This document shows positions 26,524 through 37,901 of a stretch of 49,436 bases of DNA, piece after piece. Location: the NCBI GenBank assembly GCA_029266575.1, contig JAQSWP010000002.1, forward strand, positions 1 to 49,436, given 5' to 3'. Source of the DNA: Alphaproteobacteria bacterium (lineage in GTDB: Bacteria > Pseudomonadota > Alphaproteobacteria > Reyranellales > JAQSWP01). The number at the start of each line of letters is the position of its first letter. Position 1 is the stretch's first letter. The notes under the pieces are model-generated. The model ran no database searches, was not told where the DNA came from, and saw only the letters and a list, made by a program, of their open reading frames with translations. The position numbers and the translations under genes were made by a program.

Positions 26524-29500
26524 ATGGCACGCCGCCAGAGCGAGGCGCGCCAGCACGCCACGGCGGCGCAGCGCCCGGCGATCGACCCCACGGTCTCGGC
26601 CTGGGTGACGGCCAATGCCGGTACCGGCAAGACCACCGTACTAATAGCGCGGCTGCTGCGCCTGCTGCTGTCGGGCACGCCGCCGTCGAAAATTCTCTGC
26701 CTCACCTTTACCAAGGCGGCGGCGGCGGAGATGCGCAACCGGCTGACCAATGCGCTGGGCAAATGGAGCCGGTTGGACGACGAGGCGCTGCGCATCGAGC
26801 TGCGCAAGATCGTGCCGGCCCACATCACAAGCGAGGCGCTTGCCCGCGCCCGCAGCCTGTTCGCGCGCGTGCTGGACGAGCCCGGCGGCATCTACATCCT
26901 GACCTTGCATGCCTTCTGCCAGGCGGTGCTGCAACGCTTCCCGCTGGAAGCGCGCGTGCCGCCGCATTTCCAGGTGCTGGACGAGGCGCAGGCCGCCGAT
27001 CTGCTGTTGCAGGCGCGCGATCAGGTGCTGGAGAAAGCCGAAAGCAATGCGGAACTGGCTGAAGCTTTGCGCGCGGTCGCGGCGCGAGTGGATGGCCGGC
27101 GTTTTGGCGAGTTGCTGCAGGCGGTGCTGGCCAAGCGCACCTCCCTACAAGCTGTGCTCGGGGAAGCCGGCGGTCCGCGCCGGTATCTGGCGAAGCTCGC
27201 AAAGCAGTTCGGCATCAACCCCGGCCAGACCGAAGCGCAGATCCTGCCGGAGATGGGCGCGCCACCCGCCGCGCTGGAAAAACGGCTGCGCGACTGCTGC
27301 GAGCCCCTGCTGAAAGCCGCCGCCACCGACCGCAAGCGCGGCGAAGCCATCGCGGCCCTGCTCGCCGCAGGCAATGATCGCGCCGCTTTCGTGACCGATT
27401 ATTGCGGCCAGTTCCTGACCCAAAAAGGCGAGGTGCGCGCCATCCTCGCCACCAAGGGCGTACCGCCCGAAATAGGCGAAGCGCTGCTGGAGGAGGCCGA
27501 ACGGCTGTGTGCCCTGCACAAGAAGCGCCAAAGCCTGGCCGTGCTCGAGCGCAGCACCGCGCTGCTGAAACTAGGTTTTGCCGTGATCGCCGAGTTCGAG
27601 CGTGAAAAGCGCCAGCGTGCGGCGCTCGATTACGACGACCTGATCGAGAAGACACGCGCGCTGCTGAACGAGGCCGGTGGGCCGAGCTGGGTGCTGTACA
27701 AGCTCGATGGCGGCTTCGACCACGTGCTGATCGACGAGGCGCAGGACACCTCGCCGCAGCAATGGGACGTGGTGCGGCGGTTGACCGAGGATTTCTTCGC
27801 TGGTGACACGGCGCAGAGCCAGACCCGCACCTTATTCGTGGTCGGAGATCTCAAGCAGTCGATCTATTCCTTCCAGGGCGCCGATCCGCGCAAGCTGGTC
27901 GAGATGCGCGGCTTCTTCCGCGAGCGTATCGCCGAGGCGCGGCAGGATTTCGAGGACGTGCCGCTGATCGCCTCGTTCCGCTCGACCGATGCGGTGCTGC
28001 AGGCGGTCGATTTGACATTCGCCGCGGGCGCCGCACGCGAGGGCATCGCCGAAGACGATGACAGCGAAATCCGCCATGACCCGGTGCGGCTGGACGAAGC
28101 CGGCCGGGTAGAACTGTGGCCGCTGGTCGGGCCGCTGCCGGATCAGGAGATCGATCCGTGGCAGGATCCGACCGAGCAGGAAGGCGAATTGCCGCCGCAA
28201 CGCCGCCTGGCGCGGCTAATCGCGGCCCATATCCGCCATCAGATCGATCACGAAGAGCTGCCATCGCGGAACCGCAAGGTGATGGCGCGCGACATCATGG
28301 TGCTGGTGCAGCGGCGCAACGATTTCTTCGAAGCTTTGGTGCGCGAACTGAAAGAGCGCCATGTCGGCGTGGCCGGCGTCGACCGGCTGAAACTGACCGG
28401 CCATATCGCGGTGATGGATCTGATGGCGATCGGCCGCGCCGCGTTGCTGCCTACCGACGATCTGACCATGGCAACGGTGCTGAAAGGGCCGTTGGTCGGG
28501 CTCAGCGAAGACGAGCTCTTCACCTTGTGCTGGAAGCGCACCGGTTCGGTGTGGCAGGCGCTGCGGCAACGGGCCGATGCAGGCGAGCTCTCGTTCCGCG
28601 CCGCATGGCAAACCCTGTCGGCGATTTTTGCGCGCGCCGATTTCATGCCGCCCTTCGAATTCTACGGGGAATTGCTGGGCCACGATCGCGGCCGGCTGAA
28701 GCTACTGCAGCGCCTGGGGCCGGAAGCCGCCGATCCGATCGACGAGTTCCTGACTTTGGCGTTGTCGTATCAGCGCAACAACGCGCCCTCGCTGCAGGCC
28801 TTCTTGCATTGGCTGGAGGCAGGCGAGCCGGTGATCAAGCGCGAGCTGGAGCAGAGCCTGCGCGATGAGGTGCGCATCATGACGGTGCATGGCGCCAAGG
28901 GATTGCAGGCGCCGATCGTCTATCTGCCCGACACCAGCTTCAATCCCCTGCAGCGCGGCGAGCCGCTGGTGCCGGGCGAGAACGCCGACGAGGCACTGCT
29001 GATCTGGCGCGGCTCGCAGGCCGACAGCGACGAGAAGAGCGAGGCGCTTCACAAAGCGCGCCAGCAGCAAAGGCGGGAGGAAGCCAACCGCCTGCTCTAT
29101 GTCGCCATGACACGGGCGGCCGACCGGCTGATCGTTTGCGGCGTTCAGGGCAAGAAGGAGATTCCGGAGAATTGCTGGTATCGCCTGGTGCAGCGCGCGC
29201 TGGAGAGCCCGGCCGACGCTGGCATCGCGATCGAACGTCAGGCTTTCACCCTCGGCGCCGATCTGGCGGGCGACCCCGCCATTGCCGGCGATGTACTGGT
29301 GCTGCAAACACCCGACCTGCTGCGACCCGACCGTCGCGCGACGGGGAACTTGCCGGCGCCGCAAGCCCTGCCCGATTGGACCCGCCTGCCGCCGCAGCCG
29401 GAGGAGATTCCGCCGCGCCCGCTGGCGCCCTCGCGCAGTCCCGAGGATGCCAGCGCCGAAGCCAGCGAACCGGCTTCGCTGTCGCCGCTGCAGCCCGACG

Positions 29501-30012
29501 GCCGCCAGCGCTTCGCGCGCGGGCTGATCCTGCATCGCCTGCTGCAATATCTGCCCGACCTTCCCACCGCTGAACGACGCGGTGCCGCGGCCCGCTATCT
29601 GGCGCAACCGGCGCATGGTCTCGACGCCCAAACGCAGGCGCAGTGGCTGGAGGAATTGCTGGCAGTGATGGAAGTCCCGGCGCATGCGGAAATCTTTGCC
29701 GCCAGCTCGCGCGCGGAGGTGCCGCTGACCGGCACCATCCAGGGCCGTAGCGGCCCCTATGTCGTCTCGGGCCAAGTCGATCGTCTGGTAATCGGCGCCG
29801 ACCGCATTGCCGTCATCGACTACAAGACCAACCGGCCGCCGCCGTTGCGGGTCGAGGATGTGGCGCCGCTTTACCTGCGCCAGATGGCTGCCTACCGCGC
29901 CTTGCTGCGCCAGATCTGGCCCGGAAAACCCATCGATTGCCTGCTGTTATGGACTGATGGCGCCCGTCTTATGGAACTGCCGCAAGCCCTGCTCGACGCG
30001 CATAGCCCATAA
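26524..30012 (+). CDS. addA: Double-strand break repair helicase AddA
   Basis: UvrD-like motifs: TANAGTGKTTVLIARLLRLLL, LTFTKAAAAEM, VLIDEAQDTSPQQWDVV, VGDLKQSIYSFQGA, TVHGAKGLQAPIVYLPD; C-terminal VIDYKTNR nuclease. Confidence 0.96.
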   Translation: MARRQSEARQHATAAQRPAIDPTVSAWVTANAGTGKTTVLIARLLRLLLSGTPPSKILCLTFTKAAAAEMRNRLTNALGKWSRLDDEALRIELRKIVPAHITSEALARARSLFARVLDEPGGIYILTLHAFCQAVLQRFPLEARVPPHFQVLDEAQAADLLLQARDQVLEKAESNAELAEALRAVAARVDGRRFGELLQAVLAKRTSLQAVLGEAGGPRRYLAKLAKQFGINPGQTEAQILPEMGAPPAALEKRLRDCCEPLLKAAATDRKRGEAIAALLAAGNDRAAFVTDYCGQFLTQKGEVRAILATKGVPPEIGEALLEEAERLCALHKKRQSLAVLERSTALLKLGFAVIAEFEREKRQRAALDYDDLIEKTRALLNEAGGPSWVLYKLDGGFDHVLIDEAQDTSPQQWDVVRRLTEDFFAGDTAQSQTRTLFVVGDLKQSIYSFQGADPRKLVEMRGFFRERIAEARQDFEDVPLIASFRSTDAVLQAVDLTFAAGAAREGIAEDDDSEIRHDPVRLDEAGRVELWPLVGPLPDQEIDPWQDPTEQEGELPPQRRLARLIAAHIRHQIDHEELPSRNRKVMARDIMVLVQRRNDFFEALVRELKERHVGVAGVDRLKLTGHIAVMDLMAIGRAALLPTDDLTMATVLKGPLVGLSEDELFTLCWKRTGSVWQALRQRADAGELSFRAAWQTLSAIFARADFMPPFEFYGELLGHDRGRLKLLQRLGPEAADPIDEFLTLALSYQRNNAPSLQAFLHWLEAGEPVIKRELEQSLRDEVRIMTVHGAKGLQAPIVYLPDTSFNPLQRGEPLVPGENADEALLIWRGSQADSDEKSEALHKARQQQRREEANRLLYVAMTRAADRLIVCGVQGKKEIPENCWYRLVQRALESPADAGIAIERQAFTLGADLAGDPAIAGDVLVLQTPDLLRPDRRATGNLPAPQALPDWTRLPPQPEEIPPRPLAPSRSPEDASAEASEPASLSPLQPDGRQRFARGLILHRLLQYLPDLPTAERRGAAARYLAQPAHGLDAQTQAQWLEELLAVMEVPAHAEIFAASSRAEVPLTGTIQGRSGPYVVSGQVDRLVIGADRIAVIDYKTNRPPPLRVEDVAPLYLRQMAAYRALLRQIWPGKPIDCLLLWTDGARLMELPQALLDAHSP

Positions 30013-30123
30013 CCTGCAGCGGGTTTCCCGCTAACCGTTGCGTGCCTTGACGCTCCCCGCCCCACTCCCTAGCTTTACGGTTCCTCGATATCCCACCCGG
30101 CCGCGCCGGCCTCAGGAGTACCC

Positions 30124-30444
30124 ATGGCAACGGAAAAGACCACCGATCAGAGCTTCGATCAGGACGTGCTGAAGGCCAGCGGCCCCGTGCTGGTAGATTT
30201 CTGGGCCGAATGGTGCGGCCCCTGCAAGATGATCGGCCCGGTGCTGGAAGATGTCTCGACCGAGATGGCCGGCAAGCTCAAGGTGGTGAAGATCAACATC
30301 GACGAGAACCCGATGACGCCATCCAAATTCGGCATCCGCTCGATCCCGACCCTGATCATGTTCAAGGACGGCAAGCCCGCGGCGCAGAAAGTCGGCGCCG
30401 AACCCAAGGCGCGGCTGGTGCAGTGGATCCAGTCGGTGCTGTAG
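30124..30444 (+). CDS. trxA: Thioredoxin
   Basis: [13 protein letters not shown] active site. Confidence 0.98.
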   Translation: MATEKTTDQSFDQDVLKASGPVLVDFWAEWCGPCKMIGPVLEDVSTEMAGKLKVVKINIDENPMTPSKFGIRSIPTLIMFKDGKPAAQKVGAEPKARLVQWIQSVL

Positions 30445-30465
30445 GCGTCCCAACCCGACGAATCG

Positions 30466-30492
30466 AAAAGGCCCGCTTCGGCGGGCCTTTTG
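30466..30492 (+). terminator. Rho-independent terminator of trxA
   Basis: AAAAGGCCCGCTTCGGCGGGCCTTTT. Confidence 0.88.
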
Positions 30493-30540
30493 CTTTGGTG
30501 CGTACCCTCATATGATTAAAAGCGGGCTGAGGGAAATACC

Positions 30541-31323
30541 ATGCCAGCGAAATTCCTGCGGGTGATGCTTGCGGGCGCAGCGTTGATGTTTTGCATCGAC
30601 AGTGCCTGGGCCCAGCGCAATTCCACCTTCGAAGAAAGACTGGAATATGGCTGGGATTCCGCGCGCAGCCAGGAGCTGAACTACACCAAGACGGCAACGC
30701 CGCAGCAATGCCGCGACCTATGTCTGGCAAACGGCCAGTGCCGCTACTGGAACTGGACCGAGCCGGGCGGGCGCGACAAAAGCCCGTCCTCGATCGCCGC
30801 GCACACCAATTGCGTGCTGCTCAAGACGACGACCGGCCCCACGCGCGGACGCGACTACGGCTATCCCTACGCCGGCGGTGCGATCACCGAAAGCAGTGCC
30901 ACGCGCCCACCCGAAGGAACGCAGCGCCCCGTGCAATCCGAATCGGCCCAGCGGCATAACGCGCCGCCGCCCGCGCCATCCGCGCAAGGTGGTTGCCGTC
31001 ACGATATCAAGACCTGGAGCGACGGCACACGCATGGAAGGCACCATGTGCAACGGCAAGCTGCACGGGCGCGGCACCTACAGCGATCCTACTGGGCAGCG
31101 TTACGAGGGCGAATGGCGCAACGGCGTCATCGCCGGCCAGGGCTTCGCGCATTTCCCCAACGGCGCCACTTATGACGGCCAGTGGGACAGCGGCAAGCCG
31201 CACGGCTACGGCACTTACAGCAACGCCAATGGCGTTTTCGCCGGCAACTGGAACAACGGTTGCGCCGTCATCTCCGGCCAGCGCCTATGGGTCGCCACCG
31301 AACGCCATGAATGCGGATTCTGA
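30541..31323 (+). CDS. Secreted protein with PAN/apple-like Cys domain and C-terminal MORN repeats
   Basis: Signal peptide (MLAGAALMFCIDSAWAQ); QQCRDLCLANGQCRYWNW PAN-like; MORN units YEGEWRNGVIAGQGFAHFPNG, YDGQWDSGKPHGYGTYSN. Confidence 0.82.
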   Translation: MPAKFLRVMLAGAALMFCIDSAWAQRNSTFEERLEYGWDSARSQELNYTKTATPQQCRDLCLANGQCRYWNWTEPGGRDKSPSSIAAHTNCVLLKTTTGPTRGRDYGYPYAGGAITESSATRPPEGTQRPVQSESAQRHNAPPPAPSAQGGCRHDIKTWSDGTRMEGTMCNGKLHGRGTYSDPTGQRYEGEWRNGVIAGQGFAHFPNGATYDGQWDSGKPHGYGTYSNANGVFAGNWNNGCAVISGQRLWVATERHECGF

Positions 31324-31391
31324 ACGATGATTAGATTACGCGGTCCAAATTCGGCATCTGCTTCGGCGGGCCTTTTTCTTTGCGATGCAGC

Positions 31392-32840
31392 TCAGTAACC
31401 ACTCGGCGGCACGAAGCCCTGGTATTCCTTCTCCAGCATGCCGGCGAAAGCGATGGCGGCGCGATCGCCCATGGCGGGCGCAACGATCTGCACGCCAATC
31501 GGCAGGCCTTCCTTGCTGAAGCCGATCGGCGCCACCGTGCCCGGCAGATAGGCGACGCCGGGATAGCCGGCCCAGAACAGCTGCTCCGTGGTCGGCACCT
31601 TGCGGCCGTCGACCACGATGGTGCGCTCGTGGCGCTCGCCCTCCTGGTCGTGCGGCCAGGCGGCGGATGCGGCAGCCGGCATCAGCAGAAAATCGTAGTT
31701 CTCGAAAAAGGACGCCCATTTCAGCCGCATTTTCATGCGCTTCTCGTGCAGGGCCAGCCACTCGCGATGGCTCAGCACGTTGGCGCGCGTCATCTGCGCG
31801 AAATAGGATTTGTCTGTGGGCTTCAGCGTCCGCGCGATTTCCTGGTTCCTGGCATAGGCCTGGTTGGTCTGGCGGCCCGAGGTCGCGGCGCGCAGCAGCG
31901 CGACATAGACGTCCATCGCCTCGTCGGTATCGATATCGGGCTTGGCGCCCTGCACCACTTTCACTTTCTTCTTGCCGAGGAAATCGGCCAGCGCCTGCAG
32001 CCTGCCCTGCACCTGCGCATCGACCACCGAATTGCGGTCCTCCAGCATCAAGCCGACCTTGAACTGCTTCCACTCGCTCTTCTTCGGCTTGGGCAATTCC
32101 AGCTTCCAACCCGCGCCATCGATCGCATCCGGCCCGGCCATGGCGGCCAGCGCGATATCGAGATCGGCGGCCGAGCGGGCCAGCGGGCCGATCACCGAGA
32201 TGTCGCCCGGCGCCACACGGCCGGGCAGCGCGTGCCCGCGCGGCGCGCAAATGCCCCAGGTCGGCTTGTGACCGAACACGCCGCAATAATGCGCCGGATT
32301 GCGGATCGAAGCGCCGATATCGGAGCCGGCCTCGATCGCCGACAGTCCTGCCGCTAGCGCCGCCGCAGAGCCGCCGGACGAGCCGCCTGGCACGCGCGTG
32401 ACATCCCAGGGATTGTTGGTGGTGCCGTATATGGCGTTGAAGCTCTGCCAGTCGGCCAGCATCAGGGGCACGTTGGTCTTGCCGAACAGGTTGACACCAG
32501 CCGCCTTCAGCCGTTGCACCGGCAGCGAATCTTCCTTGGCGATGTTGTCTTTCAGAGTGGGATCGCCCCAGGTCGTGGGCGCGCCGGCAACGTCGTAGCT
32601 TTCCTTGATGGTCATGGGCACGCCATGCAACGGGCCAGAGAACTCGCCCTTCTTCGCCGCACGATCGAGCGCCTTAGCCCGCTTGCGCGCGCCCTCGACA
32701 TCCATCCAGATTACCGCGTTGAGTTCGGGATTGAAGCGGGCGATGCGGTCGAGATAGTGGTCGAGCAATTCCAGGCTCGATAGCTTGCCGCGGCGGATCA
32801 TCCCCGCCAGTTCGCGTGCCGATTTGAAAGCGATATCCAT
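31392..32840 (-). CDS. Amidase signature family protein
   Basis: GVPMTIKESYDVAGAPTTWG, GGSSGGSAAALAAGLSAIEAGSDIGASIRNPAHYCGVFGHKPT. Confidence 0.95.
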   Translation of the reverse strand: MDIAFKSARELAGMIRRGKLSSLELLDHYLDRIARFNPELNAVIWMDVEGARKRAKALDRAAKKGEFSGPLHGVPMTIKESYDVAGAPTTWGDPTLKDNIAKEDSLPVQRLKAAGVNLFGKTNVPLMLADWQSFNAIYGTTNNPWDVTRVPGGSSGGSAAALAAGLSAIEAGSDIGASIRNPAHYCGVFGHKPTWGICAPRGHALPGRVAPGDISVIGPLARSAADLDIALAAMAGPDAIDGAGWKLELPKPKKSEWKQFKVGLMLEDRNSVVDAQVQGRLQALADFLGKKKVKVVQGAKPDIDTDEAMDVYVALLRAATSGRQTNQAYARNQEIARTLKPTDKSYFAQMTRANVLSHREWLALHEKRMKMRLKWASFFENYDFLLMPAAASAAWPHDQEGERHERTIVVDGRKVPTTEQLFWAGYPGVAYLPGTVAPIGFSKEGLPIGVQIVAPAMGDRAAIAFAGMLEKEYQGFVPPSGY

Positions 32841-32888
32841 TGAGTTCCCCGCTGATTTTGCGAGGACGATAGCAGAGCCCGCGCGACT

Positions 32889-34190
32889 TCAGAAGTTCTG
32901 CGCCAGCACCGTGCCCGCCAGATAAAGCGAACCGCAAATCAGGACGCGGCGCGGACCGCTTGTCTGCGCCAGCGCCTGGTGCAAACCCGCTGTGATGGAT
33001 GAAGCCGGCGTGCAGGGGATGCCGACCGCGCGGGCTCGTTCGGCTGCTTCCTCGGCGGTGTAGGCGGCATGGCCCTCGACCGTCACGGCATGCGCCGCCC
33101 GCGCCAGCCCCGCAAGCGGCCGCAGAAATCCTTGTGCGTCCTTGCTTGTCAGCATGCCGAAAATCACATGCAGGGGCTTGCCATCTCGTTCCTGCCAGCG
33201 CCGCGCCATGGCGGCCAGCGCTATGCCGCAATCCTCGTTGTGCCCGCCATCCAGCCACAGCTCGTCGCCCGGCCGCAGCATCGCCACCAGGGGTCCGCGC
33301 TTGAGTTGCTGCAATCGCGCCGGCCATTCCACTTCGCGCAATCCCCTGACGATGGCCGCGTCGCTGACCGTGAACTGCGGCAGTTTCTCCAGCACCGCGA
33401 TGGCAGTGGCGGCGTTGTCGATCTGATGCGCGCCGGCCAAGGCCGGCAGCGGCAATTCCAGACGACGCGATCCGCTCTCGTAAACGAAGCCGCTTTCCTG
33501 CGGCAGCGCACGCCATTCATGATGCATGCGATGCAGTGGAGCATTGAGACGCCCTGCTTCGGCGTCGATCACCGCCGCTGACGCCTCGCGCTGGCGGCCG
33601 ACGATCACCGGCACGCCGTGCTTGATGATGCCGGCCTTGTTGGCGGCGATCTCGGCCAGAGTCTCGCCCAGATATTGCGTGTGATCGATGCCGATCGGCG
33701 TGATCGCCGTCGCCGCCGGCCGGTCGATTACGTTGGTGGCATCGTAGATGCCGCCCAACCCTACTTCCAGCAGCAGCACCTCGGCCGGATGGCGCGAGAA
33801 GGCGAGCAAGGCCGCCGCCGTGGTGATCTCGAAATAGGTGATTTCATTGCCGGCATTGACCCGCTCGCATTCTTCCAGCGTGGCAACCAGTTCCTCTTCC
33901 GAGATCAGCGATCCGGCGATACGGATGCGCTCGTGGAAGCGCACCAGATGCGGCGAGATATAGACGTGGCAGCGCTGGCCAGCAGCTTCCAGCATGGCGC
34001 GCAGATAGGCGATCAGCGAGCCCTTGCCGTTGGTGCCGGCGACATGGATCACCGGCGGCATCCTGCGCTCGGGATGGCCCAACGCCTCGAGAAGAACGCA
34101 AATACGCTCCAGCGACAGGTCGATGACCCTGGGATGCAGGCCAAGCAGGCGCTGCAGCAGCGCGTCGGATGACGTCACGCTATCGGCCAT
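32889..34190 (-). CDS. folC: Bifunctional folylpolyglutamate/dihydrofolate synthase
   Basis: VAGTNGKGSLIAYL, ALLLEVGLGGIYDATNVI-type Mur ligase motifs. Confidence 0.95.
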   Translation of the reverse strand: MADSVTSSDALLQRLLGLHPRVIDLSLERICVLLEALGHPERRMPPVIHVAGTNGKGSLIAYLRAMLEAAGQRCHVYISPHLVRFHERIRIAGSLISEEELVATLEECERVNAGNEITYFEITTAAALLAFSRHPAEVLLLEVGLGGIYDATNVIDRPAATAITPIGIDHTQYLGETLAEIAANKAGIIKHGVPVIVGRQREASAAVIDAEAGRLNAPLHRMHHEWRALPQESGFVYESGSRRLELPLPALAGAHQIDNAATAIAVLEKLPQFTVSDAAIVRGLREVEWPARLQQLKRGPLVAMLRPGDELWLDGGHNEDCGIALAAMARRWQERDGKPLHVIFGMLTSKDAQGFLRPLAGLARAAHAVTVEGHAAYTAEEAAERARAVGIPCTPASSITAGLHQALAQTSGPRRVLICGSLYLAGTVLAQNF

Positions 34191-34215
34191 GTCGAAAATG
34201 GAAAACCGGAGAAGG

Positions 34216-35154
34216 CTATTTCACCCGCATGGCGCCGGCCAGGCGCTGCACGCCGGCGTTGGCATTGGCGGAGACCGCCGGCAGGTTGGGCAGCGGCCGT
34301 CCCTCGCCCAGCAGCGCCATGATGCGCATGAGCGTGTCGCGCAATTGATGGCGGTGCACCACCATGTCGATGATGCCATGGTCGAGCAGGTACTCGGCGC
34401 GCTGGAAGCCGTCGGGCAGCGCTTCGCGGATCGTGTCCTGGATCACGCGCTGGCCAGCGAAGCCGATCACCGCGCCGGGCTCGGCGATGGCGATGTCGCC
34501 CAGCATGGCGAAGGACGCCGTGACGCCGCCGGTCGTCGGATCGGTCAGCACCACGATGTAAGGCAAGCCCGCTTCCTTGACGTCCTGGACCGCCACCGTG
34601 GTGCGCGGCATCTGCATCAGGCTGAGGATGCCTTCCTGCATGCGCGCGCCACCCGATGCGGGAAACACGATGAACGGGCAGCGCTTCTCCACCGCCAGCC
34701 GGGCGCCCATGACGATGCCTTCGCCGACGGCAATTCCCATCGAGCCGCCCATGAAGTTGAAATCGAACACGGCGGCAACTGCCGGCTTGCCGCCCATCCG
34801 GCCCGACGCCACCCACAGCGCATCGCCCTCGCCCTGCTTGGCCTGGGTCTCCTTCAGCCGGTCGGCGTAGCGCTTGCGATCCTTGAACTTCAGCGGATCG
34901 ACCACCGCCTTGCTCAGCGCATGCTTCTCGAACTCGCCGTCGTCGAACAGCAGCTTCAGCCGCGTTTCGGGACCGATCCGCAGATGGTGATTGCAGAACG
35001 AGCAGACCTGCAAATTGGCTTCCAGGTCGCGATGGAACAGCATCTGTTCGCAATTGGGGCACTTGACCCACAGATTGTCCGGCGCTGCCAGCTTGGCCTC
35101 GCCGCCAACCAGCGCCTTGATCTTGGGACGGACGAAATTGGTTAGCCAATTCAT
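34216..35154 (-). CDS. accD: Acetyl-CoA carboxylase carboxyltransferase beta subunit
   Basis: Zinc ribbon [29 protein letters not shown]; carboxyltransferase motif [19 protein letters not shown]. Confidence 0.97.
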   Translation of the reverse strand: MNWLTNFVRPKIKALVGGEAKLAAPDNLWVKCPNCEQMLFHRDLEANLQVCSFCNHHLRIGPETRLKLLFDDGEFEKHALSKAVVDPLKFKDRKRYADRLKETQAKQGEGDALWVASGRMGGKPAVAAVFDFNFMGGSMGIAVGEGIVMGARLAVEKRCPFIVFPASGGARMQEGILSLMQMPRTTVAVQDVKEAGLPYIVVLTDPTTGGVTASFAMLGDIAIAEPGAVIGFAGQRVIQDTIREALPDGFQRAEYLLDHGIIDMVVHRHQLRDTLMRIMALLGEGRPLPNLPAVSANANAGVQRLAGAMRVK

Positions 35155-35262
35155 GGGCTTATCCTAGAAATAGGGCGGCAGCGCAAAACGCCTTTTCTGC
35201 GTTCTACTCCCTGCCTGCGCAGCCGGCAACTGTGCTATTGAACCGCCCGCAAAGGCAGGTTC

Positions 35263-35742
35263 ATGAGTTTCTCCGTTCTCGACCAACACGACGCCATCGG
35301 CTGGGATTTCGATGGCACCTTGATCCGCCATGCGCGGTCGGAGGCGATGCATCAATACATCCTGGCCAATCCGCAGAAGCGGCATGTCATCGTCACCTTC
35401 CGCACCTTCGGCTGGCAGGACCGCGTCTGGCAGCATCTGTCGGAATTCTATCCGCAGGCGCCGGCGCGTGAGCTGTTCCACGGCGTGCTGAACATCGATC
35501 AGGAACGCTTCGTCGCCGTCGATTCGGGCGACGATTCGCGCATCGACCTGCATCGCCAGCACGATGCGCTGCGCACCATCGACGGCAAAATCTACATCAC
35601 CGAAATCGAACCTTACGTGCACTGGAAAGGCGAGGCCTGCCGCCTGCAAGGTCTATCGGTTCTGGTCGACGACATGCGCGATCTGGTGCTGCCCGGCTGC
35701 CGCAAGCACGGCATCCATTACATCCATCCGGACGAGCTTTAG
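35263..35742 (+). CDS. HAD-like hydrolase of unknown substrate
   Basis: DFDGTLI motif I, VTFRT motif II, K and VDD (motif III/IV candidates); plus-strand gene within trpA-accD interval. Confidence 0.7.
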   Translation: MSFSVLDQHDAIGWDFDGTLIRHARSEAMHQYILANPQKRHVIVTFRTFGWQDRVWQHLSEFYPQAPARELFHGVLNIDQERFVAVDSGDDSRIDLHRQHDALRTIDGKIYITEIEPYVHWKGEACRLQGLSVLVDDMRDLVLPGCRKHGIHYIHPDEL

Positions 35743-35748
35743 AGCGGA

Positions 35749-36584
35749 TTACTCCGCCGCCCGCTTGGCGCCTCTCACGCCCGACGACAACTCGCGCACG
35801 TAAGCCAGCACACCCTCGACCAGGCCCGGCTTAGGCTTGCCGTTGGCATCCAGCCCGTCGCGCACCTTGTCGACGATAGCGGAGCCGACCACGGCGGCGT
35901 CGGCGATGGTGGAGATGGTAGCGGCCTGCTGCGGAGTACGGATGCCGAAGCCGACGGCGATCGGCAGATCGGCCTGGGTGCGCAGATGCTTCACCGCGGC
36001 ACGCACCGCATCGTCCGTGGCCGAGCGCGTGCCGGTGACGCCCAGGATCGAGACGTAATAGAGGAAGCCGGAGCCGTATTCGAGAATGGCCGGCAGGCGC
36101 TTGGCATCGGTAGTGGGCGCGGTCAGCATCACCGTGTCGATATCGCAGCGCGCGGCATAGGGCTTCAACTCATCGGCTTCTTCCGGCGGCAGGTCGACGA
36201 TGATCAAGCCGTCAACGCCCGAGGCAGCCGCCTGCTTGCAGAACAGTTCGGGCCCGCGCTGGTAGATCAGATTGTAATAGCCCATCAGCAGGATCGGCGT
36301 CGTGTCGTCGCCGCTTTCATCGCGATAGCGCCGCACCAGCCCCAAGGTGGCGTCGAGATTGATGCCCGCTTTCAGCGCCCGCTGGCCGGAGGCCTGGATC
36401 GCCGGGCCATCGGCCATCGGATCGGAGAACGGCATCCCGAGCTCGATCAGATCGGCGCCGGCTGCCGGCAGGCCTTTCAGGATCTGGTACGAGGTTTCGA
36501 GATCGGGATCGCCCGCGGTGGTGAAGGTCACCAGCCCGCCACGGCCCTGGCGCTTGAGCTCGGCAAAACGCTGCGCAATGCGGC

Positions 36585-36588
<4 letters not shown>
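35749..36588 (-). CDS. trpA: Tryptophan synthase alpha chain (GTG start)
   Basis: [25 protein letters not shown] overlap with trpB stop. Confidence 0.97.
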
Positions 36589-37805
<1,217 letters not shown>

Positions 37806-37823
37806 ATCTTAAGGTGAACGGGG

Positions 37824-37852
37824 TGCGTAGCAGACGGCAAAAACCCTGTCAA
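37824..37852 (-). promoter_or_regulatory. Candidate promoter for trpBA
   Basis: On minus strand TTGACA-N17-TACGCA, upstream of trpB; perfect -35, weak -10. Confidence 0.4.
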
Positions 37853-37901
37853 AGCAGGCCGAAACCGGCTGGAAACGGCGTGCCATGCTACCCTGCCGCC
37901 G

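Noticed and set aside
25587-26891. 434-aa minus-strand ORF at the addB/addA junction
   Set aside because: Antisense shadow of the addB nuclease domain and addA P-loop region.
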